Positions 1-8,280 of a stretch of DNA of 64,000 bases are shown piece after piece; the stretch's first letter is position 1, and each line of letters opens with the position of its first letter. The notes under the pieces were generated by a model. It was not told the origin of the DNA. It did not search any database and was given only the letters and a program-made list of their open reading frames with translations. Source of the stretch: Oscillospiraceae bacterium (lineage in GTDB: Bacteria > Bacillota > Clostridia > Oscillospirales > Ruminococcaceae); NCBI GenBank assembly GCA_017399765.1, contig JAFQBH010000033.1:1-64000 (forward strand). The letters run 5' to 3'. Position numbers and translations under genes: made by a program.

Positions 1-42
1 CATGTTTAGCTTGCGAGTACTAATTGGTCGAGGACTTGACCT
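1..42 (+). rRNA. 23S rRNA, 3' end only (partial)
   Basis: The first 42 bases match the conserved 3' end of Firmicute 23S rRNA (TTGCGAGTACTAAT, GGTCGAGGACTTGACC). The rest of the gene lies before the window. The exact mature end is uncertain by a few bases. It is followed by about 100 bp of spacer with no gene and then by two tRNAs and 5S rRNA. Confidence 0.9.
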
Positions 43-141
43 TTTGCCAAATTTTCTCTCTCTTTGAGAATATATTCTTTTTTCTTCGTTGCGTCTTCTT
101 CAGTTTTGAGGGTTTTCCTTTATGGGAAAATCATCTGATCC

Positions 142-217
<76 letters not shown>

Positions 218-221
218 ATCC

Positions 222-297
222 GGCCCGATGGTCAAGTGGCCTAAGACTCCGGCCTCTCACGCCGGCAACGAGGGTTCGAATCCCTCTCGGGTCACCA
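222..297 (+). tRNA. tRNA-Glu (anticodon CTC)
   Basis: A 76-nt cloverleaf with CCA encoded, 4 nt after tRNA-Lys. The acceptor stem GGCCCGA pairs with TCGGGTC (one G-U). The anticodon stem CCGGC/GCCGG encloses the loop CTCTCAC, giving anticodon CTC (reads GAG). GAG is a minor Glu codon in the genes of this window, where GAA dominates. Confidence 0.95.
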
Positions 298-302
298 ATA
301 TA

Positions 303-419
<117 letters not shown>

Positions 420-420
420 C

Positions 421-455
421 AGCCCAGTCAAATGACTGGGCTGCTTTTTTTATTT
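421..455 (+). terminator. rrn operon terminator
   Basis: Hairpin AGCCCAGTCA-AA-TGACTGGGCT followed by a T-rich tract, immediately after 5S rRNA. This is a strong intrinsic terminator. Confidence 0.9.
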
Positions 456-457
456 TA

Positions 458-488
458 AAACCCGGAAAATCTCTTTCCGGGTTTTTGT
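458..488. terminator. Second terminator hairpin after the rrn operon
   Basis: Stem AACCCGGAAA/TTTCCGGGTT with a short loop, then TTTGTTTTT. It backs up the first rrn terminator. The A-rich left flank would also allow some function on the other strand. Confidence 0.7.
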
Positions 489-493
489 TTTTA

Positions 494-502
494 TGCTATA
501 AT
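494..502 (+). promoter_or_regulatory. Extended -10 promoter of the GNAT operon
   Basis: TGCTATAAT (TGnTATAAT) at 494-502 is a perfect extended -10, 30 bp before the GNAT start codon. No convincing -35 is visible, which fits an extended -10 promoter. Confidence 0.7.
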
Positions 503-531
503 ATTTTCAGATGATTATCTGAGGTGTTTTA

Positions 532-1047
532 ATGAAGATTGATGATAAAATTTGCGGTGAAAGAATTTTTCTTCGAAGTTATGATAAATCCGATGTTTCT
601 TTCGTTAGCGGAATGTGGTTTGATGAAGAAAACGGCAAATATCTTAGCGATCCGACGCCTGAATTTATTGATGATGTTTTTCAGAAAGCGTTTGACGGTA
701 TTGAGTATTGTGCTGATGGTTTTTATTTTATAATTTGTCTTAATTCCGGCGAAAGAATAGGTTCTATAAGTACCTTCCCGGATGAAAATAATTCTCAATA
801 TGATATAGGATATTGTATTCATAAGGATTTTTGGAAAAAAGGCTTCGGTACAGAGGCTGTTTTGTTATTAATGGAATGGATTAAGCAGCGCGGAGGTAAA
901 ATCGTTACGGCGGAAGTCGCATCCGATAATATTGCTTCCCGCAAACTTCTCGAAAATCTTGGTTTTACTGTAAGAGAAAAAACAAGTTTTAAGAAATATA
1001 ATATGGATATTTCTTTTGATAGCTATATTTATGAAAAGGAACTTTAA
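532..1047 (+). CDS. GNAT-family N-acetyltransferase (RimJ/RimL-like)
   Basis: 171 residues. The sequence has the single-domain GNAT layout: an N-terminal RSYDKSD strand-helix, a central YDIGYCIHKDFWKKGFGTEA stretch (the acetyl-CoA-binding R/Q-x-x-G-x-A type loop, here KKGFGTEA near residue 105), and a C-terminal SRKLLENLGF motif. That last motif is typical of the RimJ/RimL and spermidine-acetyltransferase branch, which acetylates amino groups of proteins or small amines. The substrate cannot be read from sequence. ATG at 532 follows GAGGTG with good spacing and an extended -10 promoter. It is the first gene of a three-gene unit with a NUDIX hydrolase and a methyltransferase, a mixture often seen as small-molecule modification or detoxification cassettes. 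Confidence 0.85.
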   Translation: MKIDDKICGERIFLRSYDKSDVSFVSGMWFDEENGKYLSDPTPEFIDDVFQKAFDGIEYCADGFYFIICLNSGERIGSISTFPDENNSQYDIGYCIHKDFWKKGFGTEAVLLLMEWIKQRGGKIVTAEVASDNIASRKLLENLGFTVREKTSFKKYNMDISFDSYIYEKEL

Positions 1048-1059
1048 GGTGGTGCTCAA

Positions 1060-1548
1060 ATGGACGGCAAGCTTCGCAATATGACGGCAATTTATCTTAC
1101 TCAAAACGGAAAAATGCTGATGCTTTACAGAATTGGTTCAAGAGTAGTTTCTCCTTCCTGGTGCGGAATCGGCGGGCATTTTGAAAAGGAAGAGCTTAAC
1201 GATGCTAAAGCCGCAATGCTTAGGGAAATGAGCGAGGAAATCGGCCTTTTTGAGCACGATATTGATAATCTTAAATTTAAATATGTTACTCTTCGCAATA
1301 AAAACGGAGAAATCCGCCAAAATTATTATTTCTTTGCTGATTTGAAAGAAAACGCGGTGCTCAAAACCGATTGCAATGAAGGAAAACTTGAATGGGTGGA
1401 TTATAATGACGTGCTCAAAAAGGATATGCCTTTCACGGCAAAAGGCATGCTTGAGCATTATATGAGCACCGGAAGGTTTGACGACAAAATCTACGGCGGA
1501 GTTACAACTTCAAGCGGTGTTGTTTTTACGGAAATGGATGAATTTTAA
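1060..1548 (+). CDS. NUDIX hydrolase
   Basis: 162 residues. NUDIX enzymes hydrolyse nucleoside diphosphates linked to a variable group X. The catalytic box is visible: GGHFEKEE, then LNDAKAAML, then REMSEEIGL. The spacer before RE is nine residues where the standard box has seven, so the helix-loop-helix is two residues longer than usual while the REUXEEXGU glutamates are intact. ATG at 1060 is preceded by GGTGGTG, and the gene starts 12 nt after the GNAT gene, so the two are cotranscribed. The stop codon overlaps the methyltransferase start (TAATG). The substrate is unknown; sanitation of oxidised nucleotides is possible but not shown. Confidence 0.85.
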   Translation: MDGKLRNMTAIYLTQNGKMLMLYRIGSRVVSPSWCGIGGHFEKEELNDAKAAMLREMSEEIGLFEHDIDNLKFKYVTLRNKNGEIRQNYYFFADLKENAVLKTDCNEGKLEWVDYNDVLKKDMPFTAKGMLEHYMSTGRFDDKIYGGVTTSSGVVFTEMDEF

Positions 1549-2069
1549 TGAATATTACTTTGAATAATGACATAAAAGGTAAAATCCTTGATATTGGCGG
1601 CGGTGGAGAAGGAATTATCGGCAGACTTTATAAAAACCGTGTTATTGCCGTTGATAATAGTCAGAATGAACTTGATGAGGCACCGGATTGTTTTGAAAAA
1701 CGTCTTATGGATGCAGAAAGTCTTGATTTTCCGGATTCTTCTTTTGATTCCGTAACGGCTTTTTATTCGTTTATGTTTATGAGCACTGAAACAAGAAAAA
1801 AAGCTGCTGAAGAAATGGTTCGTGTGCTCAAAAAAGGCGGAGAAATCCATATATGGGATGTAAATATTAAAAACGCCGAAAAAGAACCTTTTTGTATTGA
1901 TTTGAAAATCTGTTTGCCGGAGGAAATAATTGAAACAACCTATGGCGTGATGGGTTTTGGACTTGAACAATCGTTTGAAAAAACTAAAGATATTTTTGAA
2001 AATCTCAATTTGATATGTGTTCTTGAAACAGAAAACGAAAGTAATTTTTATTTGAAATTTATAAAATAA
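1548..2069 (+). CDS. Class I SAM-dependent methyltransferase
   Basis: 173 residues. The N-terminal Rossmann motif I is DIGGGGEGIIGRL (residues 16-28), followed by an acidic ribose-binding position in AVDNSQNELDEA and a DSSFDSVTAFYSFMF post-motif stretch. EEMVRVLKKGGEIHIWD is the usual motif III/IV region of small-molecule (UbiE-like) methyltransferases. No substrate-specific domain is visible. ATG overlaps the NUDIX stop by one base, indicating translational coupling. It is the last gene of the GNAT-NUDIX-MTase operon and is followed by a terminator. Confidence 0.82.
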   Translation: MNITLNNDIKGKILDIGGGGEGIIGRLYKNRVIAVDNSQNELDEAPDCFEKRLMDAESLDFPDSSFDSVTAFYSFMFMSTETRKKAAEEMVRVLKKGGEIHIWDVNIKNAEKEPFCIDLKICLPEEIIETTYGVMGFGLEQSFEKTKDIFENLNLICVLETENESNFYLKFIK

Positions 2070-2070
2070 A

Positions 2071-2095
2071 AAGCCCGCTATGCGGGTTTTTTTTT
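2071..2095 (+). terminator. Terminator of the GNAT-NUDIX-MTase operon
   Basis: Short GC hairpin AGCCCGC-TAT-GCGGGTT followed by a run of T residues directly after the stop codon. Confidence 0.85.
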
Positions 2096-2202
2096 AAAAT
2101 CTTTTATTTTTTCAATAAATATTCCGAAAAAGAATAAATTTGTTAATAATTATAGTGTATAATTGTTCCGTGGAAAAATTTTAAAAAATTTTTTGAATTT
2201 TA

Positions 2203-2239
2203 TGCAACAAAACGGCGATTTTTTCGCACTAATATAATG
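2203..2239 (+). promoter_or_regulatory. ECF-type promoter motif, copy 1 (sigma/anti-sigma operon)
   Basis: TGCAACAAAA at 2203-2212, then CACTAATATAATG at 2227-2239, with exactly 18 nt between TGCAAC and CACTA. The same bipartite element occurs at 29901-29937, 34159-34195 and 36956-36992 on the minus strand. Here it ends 25 bp before the ATG of the ECF sigma gene, as expected for autoregulation. The -35/-10 assignment (TGCAAC / ACTA) is inference. Confidence 0.72.
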
Positions 2240-2263
2240 ATAGCCATGATTGGTGGTGTGGTT

Positions 2264-2806
2264 ATGAAAGTTGATAATGATTTGGTTGTCAGGGCATCAA
2301 AAGGTGACAAAGATGCCTTTTCCGATCTGTATTATTCCTGCTATAAGGATCTTTATAAATTTGCTCTCTATACCATTGGCGATGCCGAAAATGCTTCGGA
2401 TGTTGTTTCGGATACTTTCGTTGATATCTGGAAAGGTATAGGGAAGCTTCGCGATGCAAATTCATTTGCTTCCTGGGCGTTCAGAATTTTGAGCGTTCGC
2501 TGCAAAAAGGAAATTTCGAATATGATCGACCGCCGCGGAGTTTATAATTTTGATGACCTTATAGAAACCCCTTCTATGGGTTCGGAAAATATTGAAGAGG
2601 ATATTTCGGAAAGCGCAAGTCTTTCTTCTGCGCTTTCAAAACTCGACGGAGATGAAAGAATGATAATAATTCTTTCGGTGCTCCATGGTTATACAAACAA
2701 GGAAATTGCCGAAATGATCGGCAAGCCACAGGGAACGGTGAGCTCAAAGCTTCACCGTACATACGCAAAATTAAGAGAAATGCTGGGAGGTGAGAACAAT
2801 GGCTGA
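2264..2806 (+). CDS. ECF-family RNA polymerase sigma factor
   Basis: 180 residues. Region 2 (residues about 8-75) shows DAFSDLYYSCYKDLYKFAL and NASDVVSDTFVDIWK, the core-binding and -10 recognition helices. Region 4 (about 125-175) shows LDGDERMIIILSVLHGYTNKEIAEMIG followed by the helix-turn-helix VSSKLHRTYAKLREML that contacts the -35. The linker between them is short, as in ECF factors. The chosen start is ATG 2264 behind GGTGGTG; an upstream ATG at 2237 lacks a ribosome binding site and overlaps the promoter motif. The next gene overlaps its 3' end by 8 nt and encodes a membrane anti-sigma factor. Three further copies of its upstream motif in this window suggest its regulon. Confidence 0.9.
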   Translation: MKVDNDLVVRASKGDKDAFSDLYYSCYKDLYKFALYTIGDAENASDVVSDTFVDIWKGIGKLRDANSFASWAFRILSVRCKKEISNMIDRRGVYNFDDLIETPSMGSENIEEDISESASLSSALSKLDGDERMIIILSVLHGYTNKEIAEMIGKPQGTVSSKLHRTYAKLREMLGGENNG

Positions 2807-3731
2807 ACATGATGATAAAAATTTTGAGCAGAAAATTGAAAAAATGCTTCGTGAAATGGATTCGGAAATAGAGATCCCCGAAATTCCGGACGTTCAGAAC
2901 ATTTTTGAAAAAGCGGAAGAGAAAAAGCAAAATGTTGTTCCTTTCAAAAAATATTCAAAATATGTTGCTGCAGCGGCCGCAGTTGTTCTTATCTGTATAA
3001 GTTTTCCTGCATTTTCCGGAACTTTCGGAAGAAGCCTTCCGCAGGAAGCCGCAGAAAGTTTTGACCAGTCGATGGAGTATCTGTCTGACGGCATTTGCGA
3101 AGAAGCGGAAATGCCGATGGAACCGGAAGCTGCTGCTGAGCCGGAAACAGCATATCCTGAAACCCCAAAAGAACCGGAAGAGACAGATTTGGATTCAAAC
3201 GATGCATTGAGGGAAGAAAGCGAATCAGAGATTCAGTATGCCATTACCGTTTCGGAAGCGCTTTCGAAATATTTCACATGTGTGGAAACGGCGGTTGTTA
3301 GCGGTTCTCAAAATTCAAGTTCTGTTGCGCAGGAAGAAAAGTCCGAAATGGAAGATGCAAAAATTCTTGAAGAATATCTTAACAAAAAAAGAAGCATTGA
3401 TCTTACAATAGGAAAAGAATCGGTTTCGGTAATTCTGAAAGATATTTCGGCAGATGAAGAAATAATTTCCGCATTTTGGGTTGAAGGAAAATTTGAAGGT
3501 TCATATCTCGATGGTGAATATTATTTTATAAACCTTGTAAAGAACATTACCCTTGAGGATTATGCGGAAGGAAATTATCTTCCCATGGTCGGTGACGAAG
3601 CGGAAGAACCTTATACAATTCCGGAAGAAAGCATTTATATTCCCGGTGAGGTAACGGAAGGAATTATAACCCTTGTTGTTGAAATTAACATCGGAACAGG
3701 CGAATATAAAATTTACGCGAGCCTTATTTAA
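2799..3731 (+). CDS. Membrane-anchored anti-sigma factor (putative)
   Basis: 310 residues. It has an acidic, coiled N-terminal cytoplasmic part (about 1-52), one transmembrane segment (residues 54-72, KYVAAAAAVVLICISFPAF), an acidic low-complexity linker rich in E and P (about 85-140), and an extracytoplasmic C-terminal domain of about 150 residues. This topology and the 8-nt overlap with the ECF sigma gene are standard for anti-sigma factors that hold the sigma factor until an envelope signal arrives. The N-terminus has no zinc-finger HXXXCXXC motif, so it is not of the ZAS type. ATG 2799 follows GGGAGGTG; a GTG at 2790 inside that ribosome binding site was not chosen. Confidence 0.78.
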   Translation: MAEHDDKNFEQKIEKMLREMDSEIEIPEIPDVQNIFEKAEEKKQNVVPFKKYSKYVAAAAAVVLICISFPAFSGTFGRSLPQEAAESFDQSMEYLSDGICEEAEMPMEPEAAAEPETAYPETPKEPEETDLDSNDALREESESEIQYAITVSEALSKYFTCVETAVVSGSQNSSSVAQEEKSEMEDAKILEEYLNKKRSIDLTIGKESVSVILKDISADEEIISAFWVEGKFEGSYLDGEYYFINLVKNITLEDYAEGNYLPMVGDEAEEPYTIPEESIYIPGEVTEGIITLVVEINIGTGEYKIYASLI

Positions 3732-3740
3732 CTAAAAAGG

Positions 3741-3776
3741 TGCCGCCGCCGAAAAGGCGGCGGCATTTTTTGTTTT
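3741..3776 (+). terminator. Terminator after the anti-sigma gene
   Basis: Hairpin TGCCGCCGCC-GAAAAG-GCGGCGGCA followed by TTTTTTGTTTTT. No clear promoter is visible between this terminator and the next gene at 3789, so that operon may depend on readthrough. Confidence 0.88.
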
Positions 3777-3788
3777 TCGGAGGTTTTT

Positions 3789-4223
3789 ATGAAAAGATTC
3801 TTAATGGTTGTTCTTTTGCTCTGTCTTTGCGGATGTGCTTCCGGCGAACCGGAAATTGACCCGGAACTTTTTACTGCGGAAATTATATCTTTTGACGAAA
3901 AAAGTATAAGTTTTTTTGTTGTCAATAATTCAAAAAACACCGTGGAAATCGGGAATGAATATTATCTTGAGAAAAAAGAAGGCAAAAGCTGGACTTTGGT
4001 TCCGGAAACGGAAGAAGTATTTTTTACCGCAATAGCCTATGGCCTTAACCCGGGAGAAGCAAAAACTTTTGAAGAAAATCTTGAAATGCGTTACGGCGTT
4101 CTTGAAAAAGGAATCTACAGAATATCAAAAGATATCTGGATCTGGAACGAGGACGAAGTTATCTGCGGAAACCAGAGAATTTTTGCGGAATTTGAAATAA
4201 AACAGGGCGGGAAGGTGAAATAA
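3789..4223 (+). CDS. Small lipoprotein with a bacterial Ig-like domain
   Basis: 144 residues. The lipobox LCGC gives a lipid-modified Cys16 after a hydrophobic signal sequence. The mature part is one beta-rich domain. Its conserved stretches are SISFFVVNNSKNTVEIGNEY, then KKEGKSWTLVP, then the MRYGVLEKGIYRI closing strand. The same pattern recurs in the next two genes, so they are paralogous modules. It resembles the Big_14 type of immunoglobulin-like domain found in Firmicute lipoproteins; the exact family is my recall, not a search. Function unknown, presumably in the cell envelope. It starts a four-lipoprotein operon; the next gene begins 1 nt after its stop. Confidence 0.8.
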   Translation: MKRFLMVVLLLCLCGCASGEPEIDPELFTAEIISFDEKSISFFVVNNSKNTVEIGNEYYLEKKEGKSWTLVPETEEVFFTAIAYGLNPGEAKTFEENLEMRYGVLEKGIYRISKDIWIWNEDEVICGNQRIFAEFEIKQGGKVK

Positions 4224-4224
4224 A

Positions 4225-5394
4225 ATGAAAAAAATCGCGACTATATTATTAGCGGTCCTTTTGTTTTGTTCCTGCGGAGGAACAGACAGAGATAACGCCG
4301 AAGGCTGGGACCTTCAGCCGAAAAAACTTTTTGATGTTATAGAAAAGGATTTTTCGGAAGAAAAAGGGGAAAGTATAACTTTTTTTGCAAAAAACGAGGA
4401 AGAGTACGAAATTTCCTATGATCTCCGGTTCCGTTTTCAAAAGCAGGAAGGCGAAAGTTGGGTTTTGATAGAACCTCTCAACAAAGAGGAAATTACGGAG
4501 AAATTTGTTCTCAATAGCGGCGAAAAGAAGGAAATATCTTTTGTTTTTGAGGATATTTTCGGAAAACTTCCGGCGGGAAATTACCGCGTTGTCGTAACAA
4601 GTTTTCGTGATAACGGAAACAGAAACCAGTGGTACGAACACTATTATTTTGAAATAGAAGAAAAAAATCCTTCCGAAAAAACGGGTCCCGAAAGTCTTGA
4701 TGTTACGGCCGAAAGCCATGGTTGGAACCGCGCATGCGGAATAAAAATTTTCAATAACAGCGACAGAGAAATCCTGCTCAGCGCAATGTGGGAACTTTAT
4801 TACGAAACCGACGGGAAATTTGAAAAACTTGATTACGTTCGCGGTATAGGTTATGACAAAACCATGCTTTCCATTGCTCCCGGTGAAAGTTATGATCTGT
4901 CGAGCAACACAGAGGGAGACTATGGGCTTTTGCCCATTGGAAAATACAGAATTGACTGCCGTATTGTTTTTGATAATGATGCGGGTTTTGAAAACGAACA
5001 GACAGTTTCCGGTGAATTTGAAATAACCGGCCTTGAAAAAGAAAGTACATCTTTTATTTGGGACAAAACTGCAGAACTTTCGGAAGCGGAAATAACCGTA
5101 ACATTCAGAAACGATAAGGGAAATGAAATCCGTTACGGAGAAGACTATTTTATACAAAAGCTTGAAGGCGAGGATTGGATAACCGTTGAACCTTTGGAAA
5201 CTCCGGCTTTCGATACGGTACTTTATACTCTTGATGAAATCGGAGATAAATTTGTCGAATGGAAAACGGATTTAAGCCTTATCTATGGCGAACTTCCGGA
5301 GGGAAGCTATCGCCTTGTAAAAACGTTTTTTACAGATGCGGACAACTATATTAACGGACAGCATTATGCTTTTTTTGAGTTTGAGATAAAATAA
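4225..5394 (+). CDS. Lipoprotein with three Ig-like modules
   Basis: 389 residues. The signal sequence ends in FCSC (Cys17, lipobox-like). Three tandem modules follow, at about 50-150, 155-268 and 272-389. Each has a WVLIEPL-like or DWITVEPL-like segment and a closing GKLPAGNYR, GLLPIGKYR or GELPEGSYR motif. That G-x-LP-x-G-x-YR signature also occurs in the neighbouring lipoproteins (GVLEKGIYR and GKLPEGRYR). Module expansion by duplication is therefore directly visible. It starts 1 nt after the previous stop with GGGAAGGTG upstream. No catalytic motif was seen; a binding or envelope-scaffold role is inference. Confidence 0.78.
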   Translation: MKKIATILLAVLLFCSCGGTDRDNAEGWDLQPKKLFDVIEKDFSEEKGESITFFAKNEEEYEISYDLRFRFQKQEGESWVLIEPLNKEEITEKFVLNSGEKKEISFVFEDIFGKLPAGNYRVVVTSFRDNGNRNQWYEHYYFEIEEKNPSEKTGPESLDVTAESHGWNRACGIKIFNNSDREILLSAMWELYYETDGKFEKLDYVRGIGYDKTMLSIAPGESYDLSSNTEGDYGLLPIGKYRIDCRIVFDNDAGFENEQTVSGEFEITGLEKESTSFIWDKTAELSEAEITVTFRNDKGNEIRYGEDYFIQKLEGEDWITVEPLETPAFDTVLYTLDEIGDKFVEWKTDLSLIYGELPEGSYRLVKTFFTDADNYINGQHYAFFEFEIK

Positions 5395-5416
5395 AAAATT
5401 TTTTGAGGTGGGTCAA

Positions 5417-5863
5417 TTGAAAAGGATTTTTGCGATTATTCTTGCGGCGGTTTTTCTGTTTTCCGGCTGTAATTCCGGGAACAGATCTCTCGGAATTTCC
5501 GAGGAAATCATAACCGATACCGAAATTCTTAAAATTAAACTTATCGAAGCAACTTCCGAAAAGATTGCTCTTGAAATAAAAAACGAAAGCAAAAACGAAA
5601 TCGGTTACGACGAATTTTATACAATTGAATTTGAGGAAGAAGGCGAATGGCACCGCCTTGAACCGAAAAAAGAGGAAACGTTTATCGAAGTTGCTTACGT
5701 TCTGGAAAAAGAAAATTCCTGCACCTGGGGAGATAATATCAGCAGGATCTACGGAAAACTTCCGGAGGGAAGATACCGCATTGTAAAGCATTTCAGCATT
5801 TATGAAAAAGGCGGTGCCGAAGCCGAAAGAATCACCCTTGCGCAGCAGTTTATCATAGGTTAA
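5417..5863 (+). CDS. Small lipoprotein with an Ig-like domain
   Basis: 148 residues, lipobox LFSGC (Cys18). The single module has EWHRLEPKKEE and GKLPEGRYR and is paralogous to the modules of the two preceding genes. The start is TTG 5417, five nucleotides behind GAGGTGGG; the in-frame GTG at 5408 is part of that ribosome binding site. It lies 22 nt after the previous stop and 35 nt before the large PstS-like lipoprotein, with no terminator between. Function unknown. Confidence 0.78.
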   Translation: MKRIFAIILAAVFLFSGCNSGNRSLGISEEIITDTEILKIKLIEATSEKIALEIKNESKNEIGYDEFYTIEFEEEGEWHRLEPKKEETFIEVAYVLEKENSCTWGDNISRIYGKLPEGRYRIVKHFSIYEKGGAEAERITLAQQFIIG

Positions 5864-5898
5864 AATAAAGCTGAAAATAACAAAAAGGGGGCGTTTTT

Positions 5899-8274
5899 AT
5901 GAAAAAGTTTTTTGCGCTGATTCTGGCGATGCTCATGGTTTTGACCGCGTGCTCAAAAGTTCCGGAAGAACCGGCTGAACAGAAAGGTTCTTCCGAACCG
6001 AGCACAGAAACAAGCTCCGCTCCGGAAGAACAGAAAGAACCGGAAACTCCGGAAGAAACCGGTCCGGAACATCTTTCTTATCTCCGGGAGGATTTTCCGA
6101 AAATCGACGGTTCCACTTCGCTGATTCCGCTTGAAGCGGGAATCCGCTCCGCAATTTTCGGAAAGACAATTGAAGAAGCAACCGGCGATGTTAGACATAC
6201 CACAACGTGGGAATCTTTCAACAGTCTTCTTTCCGGCGACGTTGATATGATTTTCAGCGTTGATCTTTCGGATTATCAGAAACAGCAGGCAGAGGATAGG
6301 GAAATTGAACTCGAAGCGGTTCCCGTTGCTTATGAAGGCTTTGTCTTTGTAGTCAATGCGGAAAACCCGGTCGATGAACTGACTCAGGAAGAACTTCGAA
6401 AGATATATTCCGGCGAAATCACAAACTGGAAGGAAGTTGGAGGCAAAAACGCCGAAATTGTTGCCTATCAGCGCAACACCGATTCCGGAAGCCAGAACTA
6501 TATGATAGATTTCATGGGCGAAGTTCCGCTTATGGATGCGCCCAAAGAAAGAAGACCCGGTTCAATGGTGGGCCTTATGGACGTTATTGCCGTAAACAAT
6601 AACGCGGAAAACGCTATCGGCTATTCCGTCTATACCTATGCGGCGGATATGTACGGAAACGGCGACGAGATAAAATTTATCAAAGTTGACGGAGCCAAGG
6701 TCAACAAAAACAGCATGGCAAAGGGCGAATATCCCCTTTTGGGAAACAGCTACGCAATTTTCAGAGCGAACGAACCGGAAAATTCTCCCGTCCGGAAGCT
6801 TGTTGAATGGATGATTTCCGACGAAGGCCAGCTTGCCGCCGCAAAAGCCGGTTACGTTACCATGCGCGATATCGGTTTTGATTATTCCGAAGCGGAAATC
6901 GAAAAATTTGAAGCAGTCGGAACCGGAATCGAAAAACCGAAGGAAAAGCTTGCAAGCTTTGAATATGCCGCAAAACAAAAGGGAACGGGCATTTCCAGCG
7001 CATCGCCAAACCTTCCGCTTGTATGGAAGGACGGAAGATGCATCGTTGATTTTCTTGCGGACAAAGACCTTGAAAATGAAATAAATGCTTTTCTTCTTGA
7101 AAGTTACGGTGAGCTTGAAGAAAAGCTTGATGAATACGAAAAATATATCGAATACAAAAAAGGCAACGAAGAATGGTCGGCTTTTTCTGCGCTGCCTTAT
7201 TACACAAGTTGGGAAACAAGAAATCTCCAACAGCCCTGCAGCGTAAGAATAAGGGCAAAAAACGGTATTATCTGGGCGGCGGTTTCGCTTAAATACGGTT
7301 ATAATGTCCAGGACGGATATGACCATTATTACGCAACAAAAACCGCTTTTTGGGATATAGAAAGCAAAAAGCGCCTTGAACCGAGCGACCTTTTCTATGA
7401 GGGAACCGATATTGCCGAAGCGCTCAATAAATATATTTCCGGAAAATCCCAGGAAAAAGTCGATGCATATTATTCCTATGAAATGAAAGCGGATTTCGCC
7501 AGTCTTCCGAAAGACGGCTGGAGCATAACCCCGGACGGAATTTATTTCGATTGCGGAAATCCTTATTTTGCGGAAGGAGTTTATATCGATTTCAAAACCC
7601 TTCCGGAAGGGATTTTGGTCACCGAACAGCCGAAAGAAATGGAAGGAGTTTTTGCGGATTCCGAAATAATCTCTCTGAAAAATTTCAGAGCGGTAAACCA
7701 TAAATGGATTTACCTCTATTCCGATGAAAACGAAAACGGCAGATATTTTTCATATGCTCTTCTTCCGGAAGATTCGTATCCCACGGCAAAAGTAATCAAT
7801 GAACAGATTGAATCTTTTATAAAAAAATATTATACCTATGATGCGGTTATGAATTATTTCCGTGACCTCGGTTATGAAGACGAACTTATTGAAGAGGCTT
7901 TCTGGTGGTCAGACACCTCTGTTTCAGACCTTGGAGGAAAATATATTTTTGTTGAAAGAATACCTTTAACTGTCTATGAATACAGCGAAGGAAGTTCAGG
8001 CACTTTTGTAAGGTCGGACGAATATCCCTATTCCGATTATCTTCTTTTTGAAACCGAAACCGGAAAAAGAATAAGAATCGAAGATATTCTTATTGAAGGC
8101 TGGAAGGAACACTGTGTTGTTACAGACGGAGTAAAAGCAGTTTCCAACGCTGAAGCTGTTCTTAAAAAGGAAAAACTAACGGCTATTTACATCGGAGAAC
8201 ATTATAATCAAGTAAAATTCTATATTGAAGGAAAATATATTATCAATGTTGATGAGGAATATATCCGCTGGTAA
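5899..8274 (+). CDS. Lipoprotein: PstS-like solute-binding domain fused to a large C-terminal region
   Basis: 791 residues. Lipobox LTAC (Cys18), then an E/P/S-rich linker (20-60). Residues about 65-340 form a periplasmic phosphate-binding-like domain: IDGSTSLIPL, NPVDELTQEELRKIYSGEITNWKEVGG, QRNTDSGSQ and SDEGQLAAAKAGYV are classic PstS landmarks. The remaining 450 residues are not part of PstS. They contain two similar stretches, AFWDIESKKRLEPSDLF (about 490) and LLFETETGKRIRIEDIL (about 725), which resemble DUF3298/RsiV-like domains. No pstCAB genes follow, so a sensor or envelope role is as likely as phosphate uptake. It has a GGGGGCG ribosome binding site and is the last gene of the lipoprotein operon. 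Confidence 0.75.
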   Translation: MKKFFALILAMLMVLTACSKVPEEPAEQKGSSEPSTETSSAPEEQKEPETPEETGPEHLSYLREDFPKIDGSTSLIPLEAGIRSAIFGKTIEEATGDVRHTTTWESFNSLLSGDVDMIFSVDLSDYQKQQAEDREIELEAVPVAYEGFVFVVNAENPVDELTQEELRKIYSGEITNWKEVGGKNAEIVAYQRNTDSGSQNYMIDFMGEVPLMDAPKERRPGSMVGLMDVIAVNNNAENAIGYSVYTYAADMYGNGDEIKFIKVDGAKVNKNSMAKGEYPLLGNSYAIFRANEPENSPVRKLVEWMISDEGQLAAAKAGYVTMRDIGFDYSEAEIEKFEAVGTGIEKPKEKLASFEYAAKQKGTGISSASPNLPLVWKDGRCIVDFLADKDLENEINAFLLESYGELEEKLDEYEKYIEYKKGNEEWSAFSALPYYTSWETRNLQQPCSVRIRAKNGIIWAAVSLKYGYNVQDGYDHYYATKTAFWDIESKKRLEPSDLFYEGTDIAEALNKYISGKSQEKVDAYYSYEMKADFASLPKDGWSITPDGIYFDCGNPYFAEGVYIDFKTLPEGILVTEQPKEMEGVFADSEIISLKNFRAVNHKWIYLYSDENENGRYFSYALLPEDSYPTAKVINEQIESFIKKYYTYDAVMNYFRDLGYEDELIEEAFWWSDTSVSDLGGKYIFVERIPLTVYEYSEGSSGTFVRSDEYPYSDYLLFETETGKRIRIEDILIEGWKEHCVVTDGVKAVSNAEAVLKKEKLTAIYIGEHYNQVKFYIEGKYIINVDEEYIRW

Positions 8275-8280
8275 AAAAAT

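Noticed and set aside
6562..7701. 379-codon minus-strand ORF inside the PstS-like lipoprotein gene
   Set aside because: Shadow of the real gene: no ribosome binding site, F/R-rich low-complexity translation, and the opposite strand has clear domain motifs.
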